A DNA stretch of 64,000 nt from Chromobotia macracanthus (taxonomy: Eukaryota; Chordata; Actinopteri; Cypriniformes; Botiidae), in the NCBI GenBank assembly GCA_036877525.1, contig JAZGTH010000059.1, forward strand, positions 9,673,501-9,737,500. The letters run 5' to 3'. The notes beneath the pieces were generated by a model. It made no database searches. It saw only the letters and a program-made list of their open reading frames with translations, and was not told the DNA's origin. A program made the translations under genes and the position numbers. Shown piece by piece: positions 49,638-61,500 of this stretch. The first letter of the stretch is position 1, and every line of letters starts with the position of its first letter.

Positions 49638-52600
49638 GTAGGAGTCCCCAAAGTGACCAACTGCCACTAGACGTAAATTGTTTGTGTTCTCCCTTATTAT
49701 TTCATACTCAAAGTGTGATGCCAACTCAACAGACTTTGAGCTTTGTGTGAGAACACACACCATGTGTTGTTTTGGACTATGGCTTTTGGATTATAATGAC
49801 AAAAAATACACAAAGGTATTTTGTAGAAGTATACAATTTCTGCATCACTAGTGGCATCAAAAAAATATAATTGGTTCAGTTGAGCATCACAACAACATGT
49901 TTGTCTGAGCAATGGCAGATGTAGGGCAGTGCTACCTGTTTGAGCAAACGGCTAATGGAACGACTCCTTGAAACTTCGAAAACGGCCAAATGTTTTGCAG
50001 TTCTGTTCAGTGCTGTTAGTCTGCAAAAGTACATTGATTTATAAATTTTACAATTAATCTAATAATTACATTCATTTTATGGTGCGTCTGTAAATAGCTA
50101 TGTGTACAGTGGCACAACTTTCTCCATGAAACATTTCAGGTCACCATAGCAATGCAGAAGACCTCTTCACACCTGACTGGAAAGCAGCATGTTGACAGTC
50201 ATTAGATTTTGTTCTGATTATGCTTATGGGGGATATTGTGTTGATTAGCTTAAAGACATTTGGGGCAAAATGAATTGCTGGCCTTTAAATATGCACACTG
50301 CTTAATGCGATTCTGTTCTTCTCTGTTTTAATTAAACAGTGTGCTATTTTGTAGGAAATTAATTTTTTATGGCAACATTTAACATGGTGGTACACCAAGA
50401 TGCTTCTAAAAAATACCAGGCACCATAGCACATAATCCAAAAAATATAGTATTGGCCATTTTTGAGTGATGACGTGAACAAATTTTGAATTATTTTCAAA
50501 AGAGTAATTGATTTCATTTGAAATGATTCAAAAACTAAAGATCTGAAAGAATGAGAGCATAAAGAGTCAAACAGTATAGTTCAGACTCAGAACCAGTTCA
50601 AGTGTCCGTCCTCATGTCATGTCATGTGATCCTGATTCATACAGTGAGGTGAAAACTGGCCCAGGTTCAAGTGTGAACACCTCTGTTAGCACGCTTCTCT
50701 CTGTTGATTGAGGAAACATCTGTGCATGAGTCATTAAAAAGAACTGTATTACCATTGAAAATGTGAAAGCTTAAAAATCCCAATAATAGGTGACAGTAAG
50801 CTCCCCAGATACATTTATAAACTGTATTCAGAATTATGGATGTAAACAGCTCAGGAAAAGGGCAATCTGCGCCTACACAGGTAATTGAACTGTCTATTAA
50901 GGAAATGTCTTAGACTAATGACACGTTATTACAGACGGTTAGTAAACTTCTAGGCTTTATCAGAATTCCTTGTTTTGTGTTCAGACAGGGGAAGAGGGGT
51001 TCTGGGAGTGAGGAGGGGTAAAGAGTGTCCACTTCCTCTTTGTTCCTGTTCTGGATAAATTTAAGCTGGTTTGGTACTGGCAGAATTACATTAGGGCTGT
51101 GCTAATTAAAGTCCGTGCAGTCTAAATGGGCTGAGAACTGACCGCTCCCCTGTGTACTGGATAACCTCACAACACGCTGCTGCTAATAACCACAAACTGA
51201 GAGGTAGTGAAAGACTATCCTAAATTAGTCATGTTGCAGCAGGGCCCTGCATAATGTGGTGTGCATGACCTAATGGCCTCCTAGAAATGACATCACCCAA
51301 TTTGAGTGACATCATTAATTTAAGTCTACTTTTGGTAGTTAGCTAGCTAAGCTGGAAATATAAACTAAACGACAATGTGAATATTTTAGTGAATATTTGT
51401 GTTTTTGTTTAAATGTGTTGTATTTATTTATTACTAGAGATCTCCAGTAAATCTACAGAAACAATGGGCTACACTTGTTATTATGTAATGTTTAATTGTC
51501 AATTGATTTTGATGTTTTTCAGAAGTAGAGGAAATTAAATATTAAACAGGTGGGAAGGGCCTACACAGAGGGTTGAAATGCATTATATTTATACTAAAGT
51601 TGACATTTATATGGAATGATCTGCACCAACTACACTATGCAATATTATTTTCTCTTACATAAACAGAAATAATATAAAAATGCACAATGTAATAATAATC
51701 ATAACACTACACAATACATATTAATAATAATTATTATCATTAAATAAAAATGTATAATAAATAATCACAATAATTTGTATTAACATAGAGCTCTCTGCTG
51801 ACAGAGAGGTGATGACACAGACAGTTGACCTGTGAAGAACTCATCTCTGTGTATCTGTTTCTTGTGTTGGGCAGATGACAGCCGTGCAGAGGTTTTCTGT
51901 GTTGTTTAGAAGAGGATCTCTATCCATAATTAATGGGATGGAGTCTTTCATCCTGTCAGTTGTTCAGTGTGACACCGATCAGACAGTATCTGAATCTGTG
52001 GAGTGATGCACAAAAAAGCAGCTAACAATCATCATGTCACTCATGAATAATCATGCAAACAATGCTGTTTTGCTTGCCACACACCTGCTTGCCATATTGC
52101 AGACAGAAACACGGGCTGTTTTTAAAGTTTGCAAATGTTATCATAACCTTTCGGTCCTGCTTTCAAGTGAAAGGCATTTGGTTGCTTGTGTTCAGTCTGC
52201 AGAGCCTCATTGTGTGTCTGTTGCCTTGAGTTTGTTTTCCATTGACATGTATCTATACCAGCAGCCGAATGAATGTGTCTGATAGTTCGTTATAATGTTC
52301 ATACAGCACCTGTAACCCTCCGTACTGACTGTGTCATTCGCTGCTCCTGTGAGTTTCTGCCCACACAATCTTGACATTCAGTATTTGTTTCTTACTCTTT
52401 GCGCTCTGTGTGTGAGGTATCCATGGTGACAGATTTGGCCTCTGCATTGGGCGGTCAGGATGCAGATGTGTTGTCAGTTTATTGGGCCCCTGAGACTAAA
52501 CCGATCAAAGTCTCTCTGCGCTTACCGCAAGAACATTTATACGGGATATAACAGAGAACAATCTCACAACATTGGCTAAAGCTCTATAAACGTTCTTTCA

Positions 52601-53392
52601 AAGTTATCAAAAACATTCCTGCAGATGTTATACAGGAATGTTATTCTTGTAATGTTAGTCAAAAGTTTGAAGCTGTCATAACGCATAAGAAAGAAGTCAA
52701 GGTGGTCAGAGGTTATTTTAATGAAACAGGAGCTGCTCATGTATGTGAAGTGTCAGATGTGGAGAGAACATAATGCCGTTCCAGAATAAATATTGTCTAA
52801 GCTGTCGGCTCTTACAGCCCCATTTAATTAAGAGTTTAATTAAGAGAGGACAAACCTACACACTGTATTATAACAATAACCTGCTTCATGATGATTGTTC
52901 TCTGATGTCTGTGATCCAGAGCCGTCGAGATTAAAAACATGACAGATCATGTCACTATATATATAAATTTTTTGTATTTCAAAATGGGCTTCAGTTTCTT
53001 TGAAGGACATCTCTTGTCTCAGCTCTTCAGGCTCTGCTGAAGTGTGTCAGTGTGTAACAGGAAGTGCCAGGGTTTAACTCGAATGCTGCAGTTATTAACA
53101 CACTTGAGTGACGGCTGTTTACACGTGACCTGCATTCGCCCCCATATCAGATGTGTGCTTCTGTCAGTACAAAACCTGGAATGAAACTGAAGAGTTCATC
53201 AGCACCTCGATTCTGCTCTGCCATTCTGTCAGCTAGTGAGCTGCCTTTAAAGGCATTAAGCACACTGCTGCTGTGAAGTCTGTTCCATGATTTCTGCCTA
53301 TAGTATAACCATCTGTATATTATGTTCATAGTACGCATCCATCTGTAATTATTACCATAGAAATGCTTTATCTACATTTAAATTATTTAACT

Positions 53393-53505
53393 TATATCCT
53401 GCACTTTACTGCTTATTACACTTCTGGTTAGACCTAAACTGCATTTCGTTGCATTGTACATGTACATGTGTAATGACAATAAAGTTTAATCTAATCTAAT
53501 CTAAT
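53393..53505 (+). mobile_element. L2-type LINE 3' end with ATCTA-like tail
   Basis: The order of words gcactttactgcttattaca, cttctggttagac, aaactgcatttcgttgcatt, gtacatgtgtaatgacaat, aaagttt and a final (aatct)n tail matches the 3' terminus of fish L2/CR1-clade retrotransposons as I recall it. The copy is 5'-truncated, as expected from target-primed reverse transcription. No reverse transcriptase remains. Confidence 0.75.
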
Positions 53506-54036
53506 GATTGTGCTGCCTGTTAAGAGACCTTCAGTTGGCTAAATTCAAAGACAGTCTACAATCTGTGATAGTTTGTGTGGCATACGGAGTTGCTGCTTTT
53601 GTAGAGCATTCCAGTTAGGATGTTGCCTTAGAAGGCAACAGACAGCCAGTCAGTTCAGGAGATGTTGAAACTGGGCCATTGTGTTTGGTAATAGAGTTTG
53701 GTTGATGGAGTTTGACTTCATTAATAGCTGTGGTTGTACACTGCAGGAGGTTGTGGACCTGAATGCTCTCAGATGCTTCATCATACTGAATGATGCCACA
53801 CCTCTTCTGATCTCTTCACTGATCGTTTAGTAGCCAATGAGCAAAAAGCTTCTGGGTTCCCTGATGTGCCTCAAACTGTGCTGTCTTGCTCTTGTGATGA
53901 TGTACTGAAACAATTTCATAGAATCTGTCCTGCTTGCTCTTTTTTAGTCGATAATCACCATAATCATATGGGCAATCATACAAGTGGAGTGCCATAGATA
54001 ACCCAGTAAAGTTGTTATGTGTAGTGTTTGGAATCG

Positions 54037-54232
54037 CTTGTTTCTGTCTGTCTATCTTCTGCCTGTTTGTCTGTCTGTCCACCTGCTGGCCTGTCTGTCT
54101 GCTTGATTCTCTGTCTGCCAGCTTCCTGCCTCCCTTTATGTCTCTCTCTGTTTGTCTGTCTTTCTGCTTGTCTCTCTACCTGCCTGCCTGTCTCTCTACC
54201 TGCCTGCCTGTCTGTCTCTCTGTCTGTGTCTC
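54037..54232. repeat. Degenerate (TGTC/TGCC)n pyrimidine-rich tract
   Basis: About 195 bp of irregular tgtctgtc, ctgcctgc and tctctac units, nearly purine-free apart from G. It creates long unbroken open frames on both strands that are low-complexity artefacts. Confidence 0.9.
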
Positions 54233-54829
54233 TAAGGCCTTCCAGCCTTTTTTTGACCGCTGTAGTCATTACCTTCAAAGCTATTTGTATTTGGCACTGT
54301 GTTGCTATGGCAACACCTTTAATCAATCACCATTTTAGGGCGACAGTGAATATGAATAATGTTTTATTTACATAGCGTGCCAGTGTACGCACGCAGTCCC
54401 ATTTTATTTTTTTATTTATTGAAATTGTTTCATATGAAACAAATGTGCTAAATCAAACGCTCATTATGCAGACTGAGACTGTCAATAAACACTCTAATAT
54501 CAAACAAAAACCAAGATGATAGGTTGTTCTTAATAAATAAAATATACGGTATTACAGTTTTTATATATCTTAAATAAATATGCGGTTATCTCATTTCAGA
54601 AATCGAATAAGACATTAAATCTCACTTTTGTATGAAATATTAAAGCAGTGTGCTGAAAAAAGCGAAACAGTGCTTTGTCCTCGGTTAAAGAGTGTCATGC
54701 CAGGTGAAGTGACAAAGTAGGTTCAAGGTTCAATAATTAGCTACATTTATTCATAATAACAGAATAAACAAATATTCTGTCAGGTCTTGTAGTTTAGTAG
54801 CCTACTGTATCCTCCTTATTTATAACGTC

Positions 54830-55300
54830 ATCTGCTCTGAGTTATTTTTAGGCTGCTTGAGATTGTAAATTGGTAATTTTTTACCATGTTATTTTAATTT
54901 ATTTTCATAATTACAAGCACAAAATCTTTTTAGTGAAAACATTTTAACTGTTTACTGCACTTTGTAATTCTTCTAGTTAATTACCTATTGCAGCTAATGA
55001 AGTACCGCACATTCTTGCACCTCTGCGGTGCAAAATCAGTTAAATTAGCTGTAGTCTGCTTTTATATTGAATGTAGAGTTAAATGTGTGTTCATTCGTGT
55101 TTTAGTGATTTTGATGTTCTTCTACAGAATGTGGTGAAATGAGCTAATAAAAATGTATCACTTTGTTCTTGTGCTAATGAAATAATGCTGAAGCTGTTTT
55201 CCATTGAACGTCTTATCTAATAGACTGAAAACCATTCATGCCTAGCTGCAGCCAGCTGCCCCCATACAATAAATTTTCTTTATTATTTACCGAAATGAGA
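54830..55300. promoter_or_regulatory. Candidate conserved non-coding element upstream of pde1a exon 1
   Basis: Repeat-free, AT-rich but complex sequence with dense homeodomain-type words (ttaattacc, gctaatgaa, ataattac, gtgctaatgaaataatg). It lies 1.2-1.6 kb upstream of the classical first exon. The enhancer suggestion is inference from texture and position only. Confidence 0.3.
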
Positions 55301-55976
55301 TTTGTGTGATATAAGATTGAAGCTATGTTAAGAAACGACTGATTTGTTCTCTTCTGAAGTCGTTCACGGGTGTGCTGCCTAATCACAGCTTTTGTACAAA
55401 TTTTTTAGCAGCCTGCTGCTCCATTTAGCTGTGTTGAAATGAATCACAGCGAATTGAAATACAGCAGCCAGCCGCGAGACGAGTGCGGAATGCTAGCGCA
55501 CAGGTTAATTTCATTACCGCTCCAAAGCAGACAAAAAACTGCCACTGGGAGAGCTTTAGTTGATCAGCCACCCAATACACATACAGAGGTGCACACTGCG
55601 CTAAAATACAACTTCAACAGGCTTTATGATGGCATCTACAGCTGCTTCCAAACAGCGACATCTCTTTGAATCCAGCGTGAGCTGGTAGACAGCAGGTGAA
55701 TTTTGTAACCTAATGGGCTGTATAATGATGCTGTGGAGGGTGTGAGGAGATAATTCTGTCTCCTTCTCCCTCTTGGAGAACTGCATTTCAACAGCTGTGG
55801 TCTAAAGACGAAAAGGAGGAGGAGCAGCCGTGAAAACCAACGATCTCCTCACGCTGTACCATCTCCAGTCGACAGATTGCACCCGAGTGGCGACACTTAT
55901 GATGCACACAGGTGCTCTTTTCTCATGAGTGGAGGTAATGTAGGTATGCGTGTGCGTATGTGCGTGTTCACAGAGG

Positions 55977-55984
55977 TATAAATA
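55977..55984 (+). promoter_or_regulatory. Putative TATA box of the classical pde1a promoter
   Basis: tataaata in the context gaggtataaatacccacc, 484 bp upstream of the start codon at 56468. Transcription would begin near 56005 and give a 5' UTR of about 460 nt containing a GA-rich tract (about 56207-56229). Confidence 0.45.
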
Positions 55985-56467
55985 CCCACCTCCTGTGTGA
56001 GATAAATGATGCTCATGAGAGGAGACAGCACTGCCTGCATCACAGATTGATTAGTCAAGAGAGGAGAAACAAGAGGAGAGAGAGAGAGAATACGCAAACA
56101 ATTCAAGCCATCAGAGATGAGGTAAAGGAAACTGGAAAATGTTCACATTCAAACAGTGATAGATAGATACACATCAGACACAGATCTGCTTTTCCGTTCA
56201 AAGAGAGAAGAGAGAGAGAGAGAGAGAGAAACATTTGTGTGACGTGAGAGTGTGTGTGACAGCGTTCTCTCACTGCGTGCTGACACTCACTTTAGTGGAC
56301 CGATGCTCTCTGGAGCAGCGAGAAGGAGCCTGTGGGAGACGCTCAAAGCTCAACCTGCCAGAGATGCTCTGAAGACCCGCAGCTCATCGCCACATGTGCT
56401 GAGCTGCATACCTGCATCTTACTCTGCCTCTTAAAACACTCCACAAACACCAGCACACATGCAAACC

Positions 56468-56565
56468 ATGGATTCTCTGGTCAACGACACAGACGGATTG
56501 GAGAACTCCTTGAAGTACTCCAGGTGTGACCAGACAGAGAAGATGTGGATTAGGCTCAAAGGAAT
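56468..56565 (+). CDS. pde1a: pde1a exon 1 (N-terminus, first calmodulin-binding segment)
   Basis: First coding exon of Ca2+/calmodulin-dependent cyclic-nucleotide phosphodiesterase 1A, which hydrolyses cAMP and cGMP in the cytosol. It encodes MDSLVNDTDGLENSLKYS, RCDQTEKMWIRLKG and two bases of the next codon, ending GGAAT|gtaagt. Human PDE1A begins MGSSATEIEELENTTFKY, LTGEQTEKMWQRLKG, so LEN, QTEKMW and RLKG favour PDE1A over PDE1C (IEKIWLRLRG). The ATG has a strong context (A at -3, G at +4). KMWIRLKG starts the amphipathic calmodulin-binding helix. The rest of the gene, including the HD catalytic domain, is beyond the window. Confidence 0.87.
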
Positions 56566-58164
56566 GTAAGTGGTTTTGTTGTTTCATACGGTTTCATCAG
56601 CACTTGCGGGATGGGAAACATCAAACATTTGCAGCTTGATCGTTGTCGTGGAGCTGTATGGTTGTTCTCACTGTACGATATGATGCTGAGATGTTCAGAG
56701 TGGGAGATTTTGGACTCCTGGGGCAGGAAGTGTGTGGCTGTCATACTAATGAGACTGTTACCCTTAATGAGTGGATGTGGTTGTTAACACGTATGCGTGT
56801 AATGACAATTTTGATTTAATGAATTTAAAATAAACTTGTAGTGTTTCGGTTTAACTGCATTTGGATTGTGTCATGTTAATGTTTATTTGTAGTCTAGTAA
56901 TACTAGTGGCAACCACAATCTAAAAATGTCATCTGGTTAATTTTGGTTTTGTTAGATCTATTTTGTTATCTCTGTTTTTATTGCATAACCAGAAACATTG
57001 GCGTTGTATGTTACGTAAAAAAGACTTTCGTTAAAAACCCTGTTGAGTGCATGTCATACCTAATGCAATATTAATTTAAGATAATAAATTATTTAACAAT
57101 GTAACACAAACACTAGCTACTTACTGTTACACTTTTTTCTCTTTATTGCTGATGTTTATTGATAGTTTGTTCTTTGTAGCAGAAATGCAAACATAAATGT
57201 GCCCTCTGTTGTTCTAAATTGCTTCTAAAGCATAAATCCTATTCGGTGTGATGTTTCAAGCATTAATGTTAAAGTAAGGGGCAGCCTGGTCAGGAGATTT
57301 GACCTAAAACAAAAGCAAATTTGTGGGCCTCTGGACCCACCTCCAGAGTCCTCAGTAAAGCTCACGGAAGTCTGTTTGATGAGCTTAGTCCATCCGTAGA
57401 GACTGACCCCCATTCATTCTGAATGGACCCGGTCATGTGAGGTGGACAGTGTGCAGTCAGGATGGACGGTTTCTTTTTGTGTTGTTGGATTCCTACTGCT
57501 TTAGACACAGGCCTGTGTGATGAAAGTGTGTGTTCTTCTGTTTCTTAAAACATTCACGTTGGAATAAACATAACCAGAAGCAAAATGAATTATGCAGGCT
57601 GTTAAATATATAATCAAATGTAAGAACTAATGATTTGTCTGTGCTGTGAGAGCTCTTGATTTGAAACCAGCATTCAGATAACAGAAGCTTCACCTGATGA
57701 CTAATTCACTGCAGTGGGAAAGTGAGAACTCCAGTATTGTTAAGACTCTGGCATTGTTCTTACTGGAAAGAGACCCTGCTGTTCTCAACAGTCTTGTATT
57801 TAACAAACGTAACATACTCAGGTGTGAAAAAGCACAAATGAGATCTCTTGTATCTCTCACTTCTTCTAGTCAGAAATTGGATTATTCTGAGAGCAAGTAG
57901 AGACTTTTGCTTTGGTGTCCTGTTTCTTCAGTTCTTTTCTAAGAAGACCATAGTACAGTAATCTACAGTAAAAGTGGCTTCGCTAAAATGTAAAACATCA
58001 GACTGTGCTCAGATTTGCCAAGATACAGTAGCAGTGTATGTGTGTGTATAGACCGTATTGTCTAAACTGTGCTATCTACACTAATTCTATACTGTCAACA
58101 GTCACATTTGAGTATTTTTTTCTCGTCAGGAATTGAAATTTTAAGAGAAACACTTGGGAAAAAG

Positions 58165-58420
58165 ACAGACATCATTGACTCACTCTCACATTGTTCTAAA
58201 GGTCTTATGGGAGATGCAGAATATTAGTGGCTGACAGTATCAGCCTCCATTCACTTGCATAGATAAAACATGCAATAAATGTGAATGGTGGCTGAGGCTG
58301 TCTGTCACAGTTGTTTTGCCTTGTGTGTTACATGGAAGGAAGAAAGTCATGCCTGTTTGGACGTCATGAAAGTGCACACATTAAAAATAAGTTTATTTGG
58401 GTGCATTATTCCTGTAAATG
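58165..58420. mobile_element. Old palindromic MITE copy in pde1a intron
   Basis: Left arm words tcactctcacattgttctaa, gcagaatatta and cctccattcac pair with right arm words gtgaatggtggctgaggctg, ggaagaaagtcatgcc and tttatttgggtgcattattc when reverse-complemented. It is the same family as 46797-47033, more diverged. Confidence 0.6.
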
Positions 58421-58543
58421 AAACATAAGTGAGAACATTGAGTTATTATAGAGCAGTTCTTTATCCTCTGGGTACATTCTCCAGCAGAACATGCTTATGA
58501 GTTACTTATGCAAGCTAACCTGCTTCCATTTTTTGTTTTACAG

Positions 58544-58570
58544 GCAGAAGTACAAAAGCACGTCTCAGAG
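58544..58570 (+). CDS. pde1a: pde1a 27-nt exon 2 (microexon)
   Basis: Flanked by tttttgttttacag and gtaagt, this exon completes Met33 and adds QKYKSTSQ plus AG of an Arg codon. Human PDE1C has the equivalent RKYKKTSQR between RLRGL and LRSLVKQ, whereas the human PDE1A isoforms I recall go directly from RLKG to ILRCLVKQ. The exon is phase 2 at both ends and frame-neutral, so it can be included or skipped. Inclusion would insert nine residues into the calmodulin-binding helix. The next exon is not within the window. Confidence 0.85.
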
Positions 58571-61500
58571 GTAAGTCCAAAGTTGGTTTCCATTTCTGTC
58601 ACAGCAGTTCATTGGCATGTTTCATGCATCAGTTAATGCTGGCGCAGTGATTCTAACCACAGATTTATCACTCCAGCTGGGTCACTAATGCTTTCATTGC
58701 CACCTCCATCATGTGGGGCTTGTGTTAGGGGTTAGGATCTGGGGTGCTGTTGCAAATCCTAATTAAATGGGATGATCATGGAGGTAGAGAATTATTGATA
58801 TCACAATTAACTACTATGTAACTGTGTAGCTCTACATCTATTTATAATATAACTGTCTGTATAATTAGGTCAATGAGAGTTATGCTTCCAGTATTCCATC
58901 GCTGCAATTAGGGTGTTACGATCACCATAAAATCAAAATACACTATTCTTATTATTATGAAGTATTGCAGTGTTTATTATAAATGATTTATTAGTGCACT
59001 TATCAGTACTTACATAGATGTTGTGAATAAATAATGTGTCGGTGCATTTTGTTCCTCTCTTACACACAAAGCACTGCTGACTTTGAAGGGCACTGATATC
59101 TTCACTGGCTGCCTCTGTGGAAGCTTCTGTGTGCAGGCTAATCAGAGCAGTCTATTGGGGGTGAAGTGGCCCTCACACACCCCCACATTACTGCCTCTGA
59201 TGCTAAACACTCGTCTGCCCTCAGTAACAGGCCCACATTCACTAAATGCACTCTGAGAGGTGCTATTTAATACCAGCTTTCCATCAAAGCACAGCTCTCC
59301 ACTGTCAGTGAGGTGAACCTGCGTGGATTCTCCTTCAGCAGTAACTGATGTGTCAGAATCTGTCCGGAAAGTGTGATTTGTCTTCTGTCCTGATGAAATA
59401 GATAGATAAATATCCCCAGATAAATATTTCCCACATCATGTTTTAGTATTATTGGCTATGGCAAGCGTGCCATGATTTCACACACATTCTCTTTACAGAG
59501 CAGCACAGCCACTTCAGGGGCATCAGAAGTGCTCTGACCTTTAGCATTAGAGCAACAGCTGCTCAATGGGTGTGTATGAGAGTGTTAAGAGCTTAACACT
59601 GCATGTTCATGTAAGAGGTGACTTTTTTGCTTAGTTTCATAAAGCATATTAGAAAGGACTGGATTTCCCTCAGCAGTATAAAAAATTTGCTGTTTAGTAA
59701 CAGTTCTAATAATTTGTGCAGTTTTGAGTGCATAAGGTCATTTGTAAAACAGAAAGTTCTGGTAAGTTCATGGTTTATTGCTTTAATAAACCAATCACAG
59801 AATGAGCCCAGACAAGTGACGTTTTCAGAGTTTAGTATTGTACTGTATGTATTTTAAAACTAATCTGATAGAGACAGTTTGACATCTGCACAGAAGACTT
59901 TCTGGGTATTTCTGCTTTGTGTTGTGTGGGCATTGCTGTCAACAAGTTCCATTCTGGTACCAATTCTCCTGCAGCACATTAACTGAAACCCACTGATGAT
60001 GTCTCCTGGCAACTGACTGTTTCCTGTTTCCTGGGTCTGTGTTCATTTGATGTTCTCAGAAATTGGCAGATGTTAATGAACAGACCACGAAACCCAAGGG
60101 CAAAAAGGCTTGCAGGTCTTTCATTGTGTCACATGCGCTCTGCTTGTTTAGGAACATGTAGCCTATTAATCCACTGCTGCTTCTGAGGTGCTGAGAGAGG
60201 CGACCACGCACATGCCAAGAGTGAGAGGTTGTTTCTGCTGCTTGTCAGAAATAAGCCCCACTCACCCTGTGGAGAAAATGAATGAGTTATTTCATCCGTA
60301 TTTCACGTTACTCTCTGACAGGTCCTCATGTGGGTTGAAGGTTTGTTCTGATGAGCAGGGGAAAATCAACAATACATGTAAATAATAAAATCCAGCTAAC
60401 TGTATAATCTTACAGTGACAACAAAAGCTTTAAAAAATGTTGTGTTGAAACGAAATGAAAAAGGGGAATGCAAAGTAAAAGAAAAACTACATTAAGGGAA
60501 TACAGTTATAAATAATACTTTAAAGTGTGTATATTATAATAATTTGTTCTTTATATAGTTTGTCAAATATTTATGTGGATTTTGTAAAAGTTCATGTGCA
60601 GTTGTTTTATTAGGCTGATTTTAAGACGTAAACATTTTTTGAAATGATTTTTTGTGTTAACAGTTTGTGTTTATTTGATTATTAAACAATAATATGTGTT
60701 TATATCTGTCAACAAAAGCATCGACTGCAGCTACTTTCACTCAGACATGAGCAGATAACCTGTTTAACAGAGAAGAAACTGGTTATCTTTACTGGCTGTG
60801 AAAATGCTGCTCTGAGTGTCTCAACCTGACAGTCTGTCCATCCACTAAACCAGTTAACTACTGATCTGTGATTTAACTCTAGGCCAGGCCATATTATACC
60901 TTGTGTTTACCAAAGCTTGTTAGGTATAAGAACCTCAGTTAGAATTGAGATTCATTTATTCAGTTTAATTGATCTCCCAGCTGAACAGTTTGTTTAGTGT
61001 CCTGAAATGCCGGAGCTCTGAAATCTTACGCCATATGTTCACACAGAACAACAGGCCTTTTTATTACAGTTATCTGTGTCAGGTTTAGAACCCATTCAGT
61101 GATCTGAGGCATTTCCTTAGACTCATTTAGGGCATTATTTGTTCTGCTTGTATAACTTCCCCTCTCTTCTGCCCTTCTTTATTTTTACCTCTGTTATTTG
61201 AGTTGTGTACCGTCTAACTAAACATGAATGACCTTCTGCTTTTTCTGCTCACCCAAAGAGGGAGCGAGAGAGACAGACCTCTGTATTTTTTAGAGGTTGC
61301 TCTTTTCTGGTTGTCAGTTAAGTATATGTTAAGTCAAACGTAAGTAACAAAATAATTAAATAAACATGCATATTAAATAAACATGAGATGTTTATTTAAT
61401 ATGCATGCATGAGCTATAAAAGTTATATGGATAGCATAGCTCAGATCCTTTAGTCTTGGACAAATTTGATGAGACGTTAATATTGAAATTCCTGACGTTT

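Larger units (their letters stand above)
49638..55975. other. Intronic/upstream DNA before the classical pde1a exon 1
   Basis: No coding exon is recognised. The interval holds an L2-type LINE tail (53393-53505), a pyrimidine-rich tetranucleotide tract (54037-54232) and AT-rich, high-complexity DNA at 54830-55300. Segments near 50180-50330 and 51080-51200 are also repeat-free and could be regulatory. Confidence 0.5.

Noticed and set aside
54012..54375. Cys/Ser/Leu-rich and Arg/Gln/Thr-rich open frames on opposite strands
   Set aside because: They are low-complexity translation of the (TGTC/TGCC)n tract.
56775..56830. Second L2-like LINE tail (gtgtaatgacaattttgatt)
   Set aside because: Only about 15 bases match and the AATAAAG-type motif is missing, so it is too short to call.
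56468..58570. Assignment to pde1c because of the KYK-TSQR microexon
   Set aside because: The preceding residues LEN, QTEKMW and RLKG fit PDE1A better than PDE1C, and the locus (frzb, nckap1, dusp19) is the PDE1A neighbourhood. The catalytic exons would settle it.
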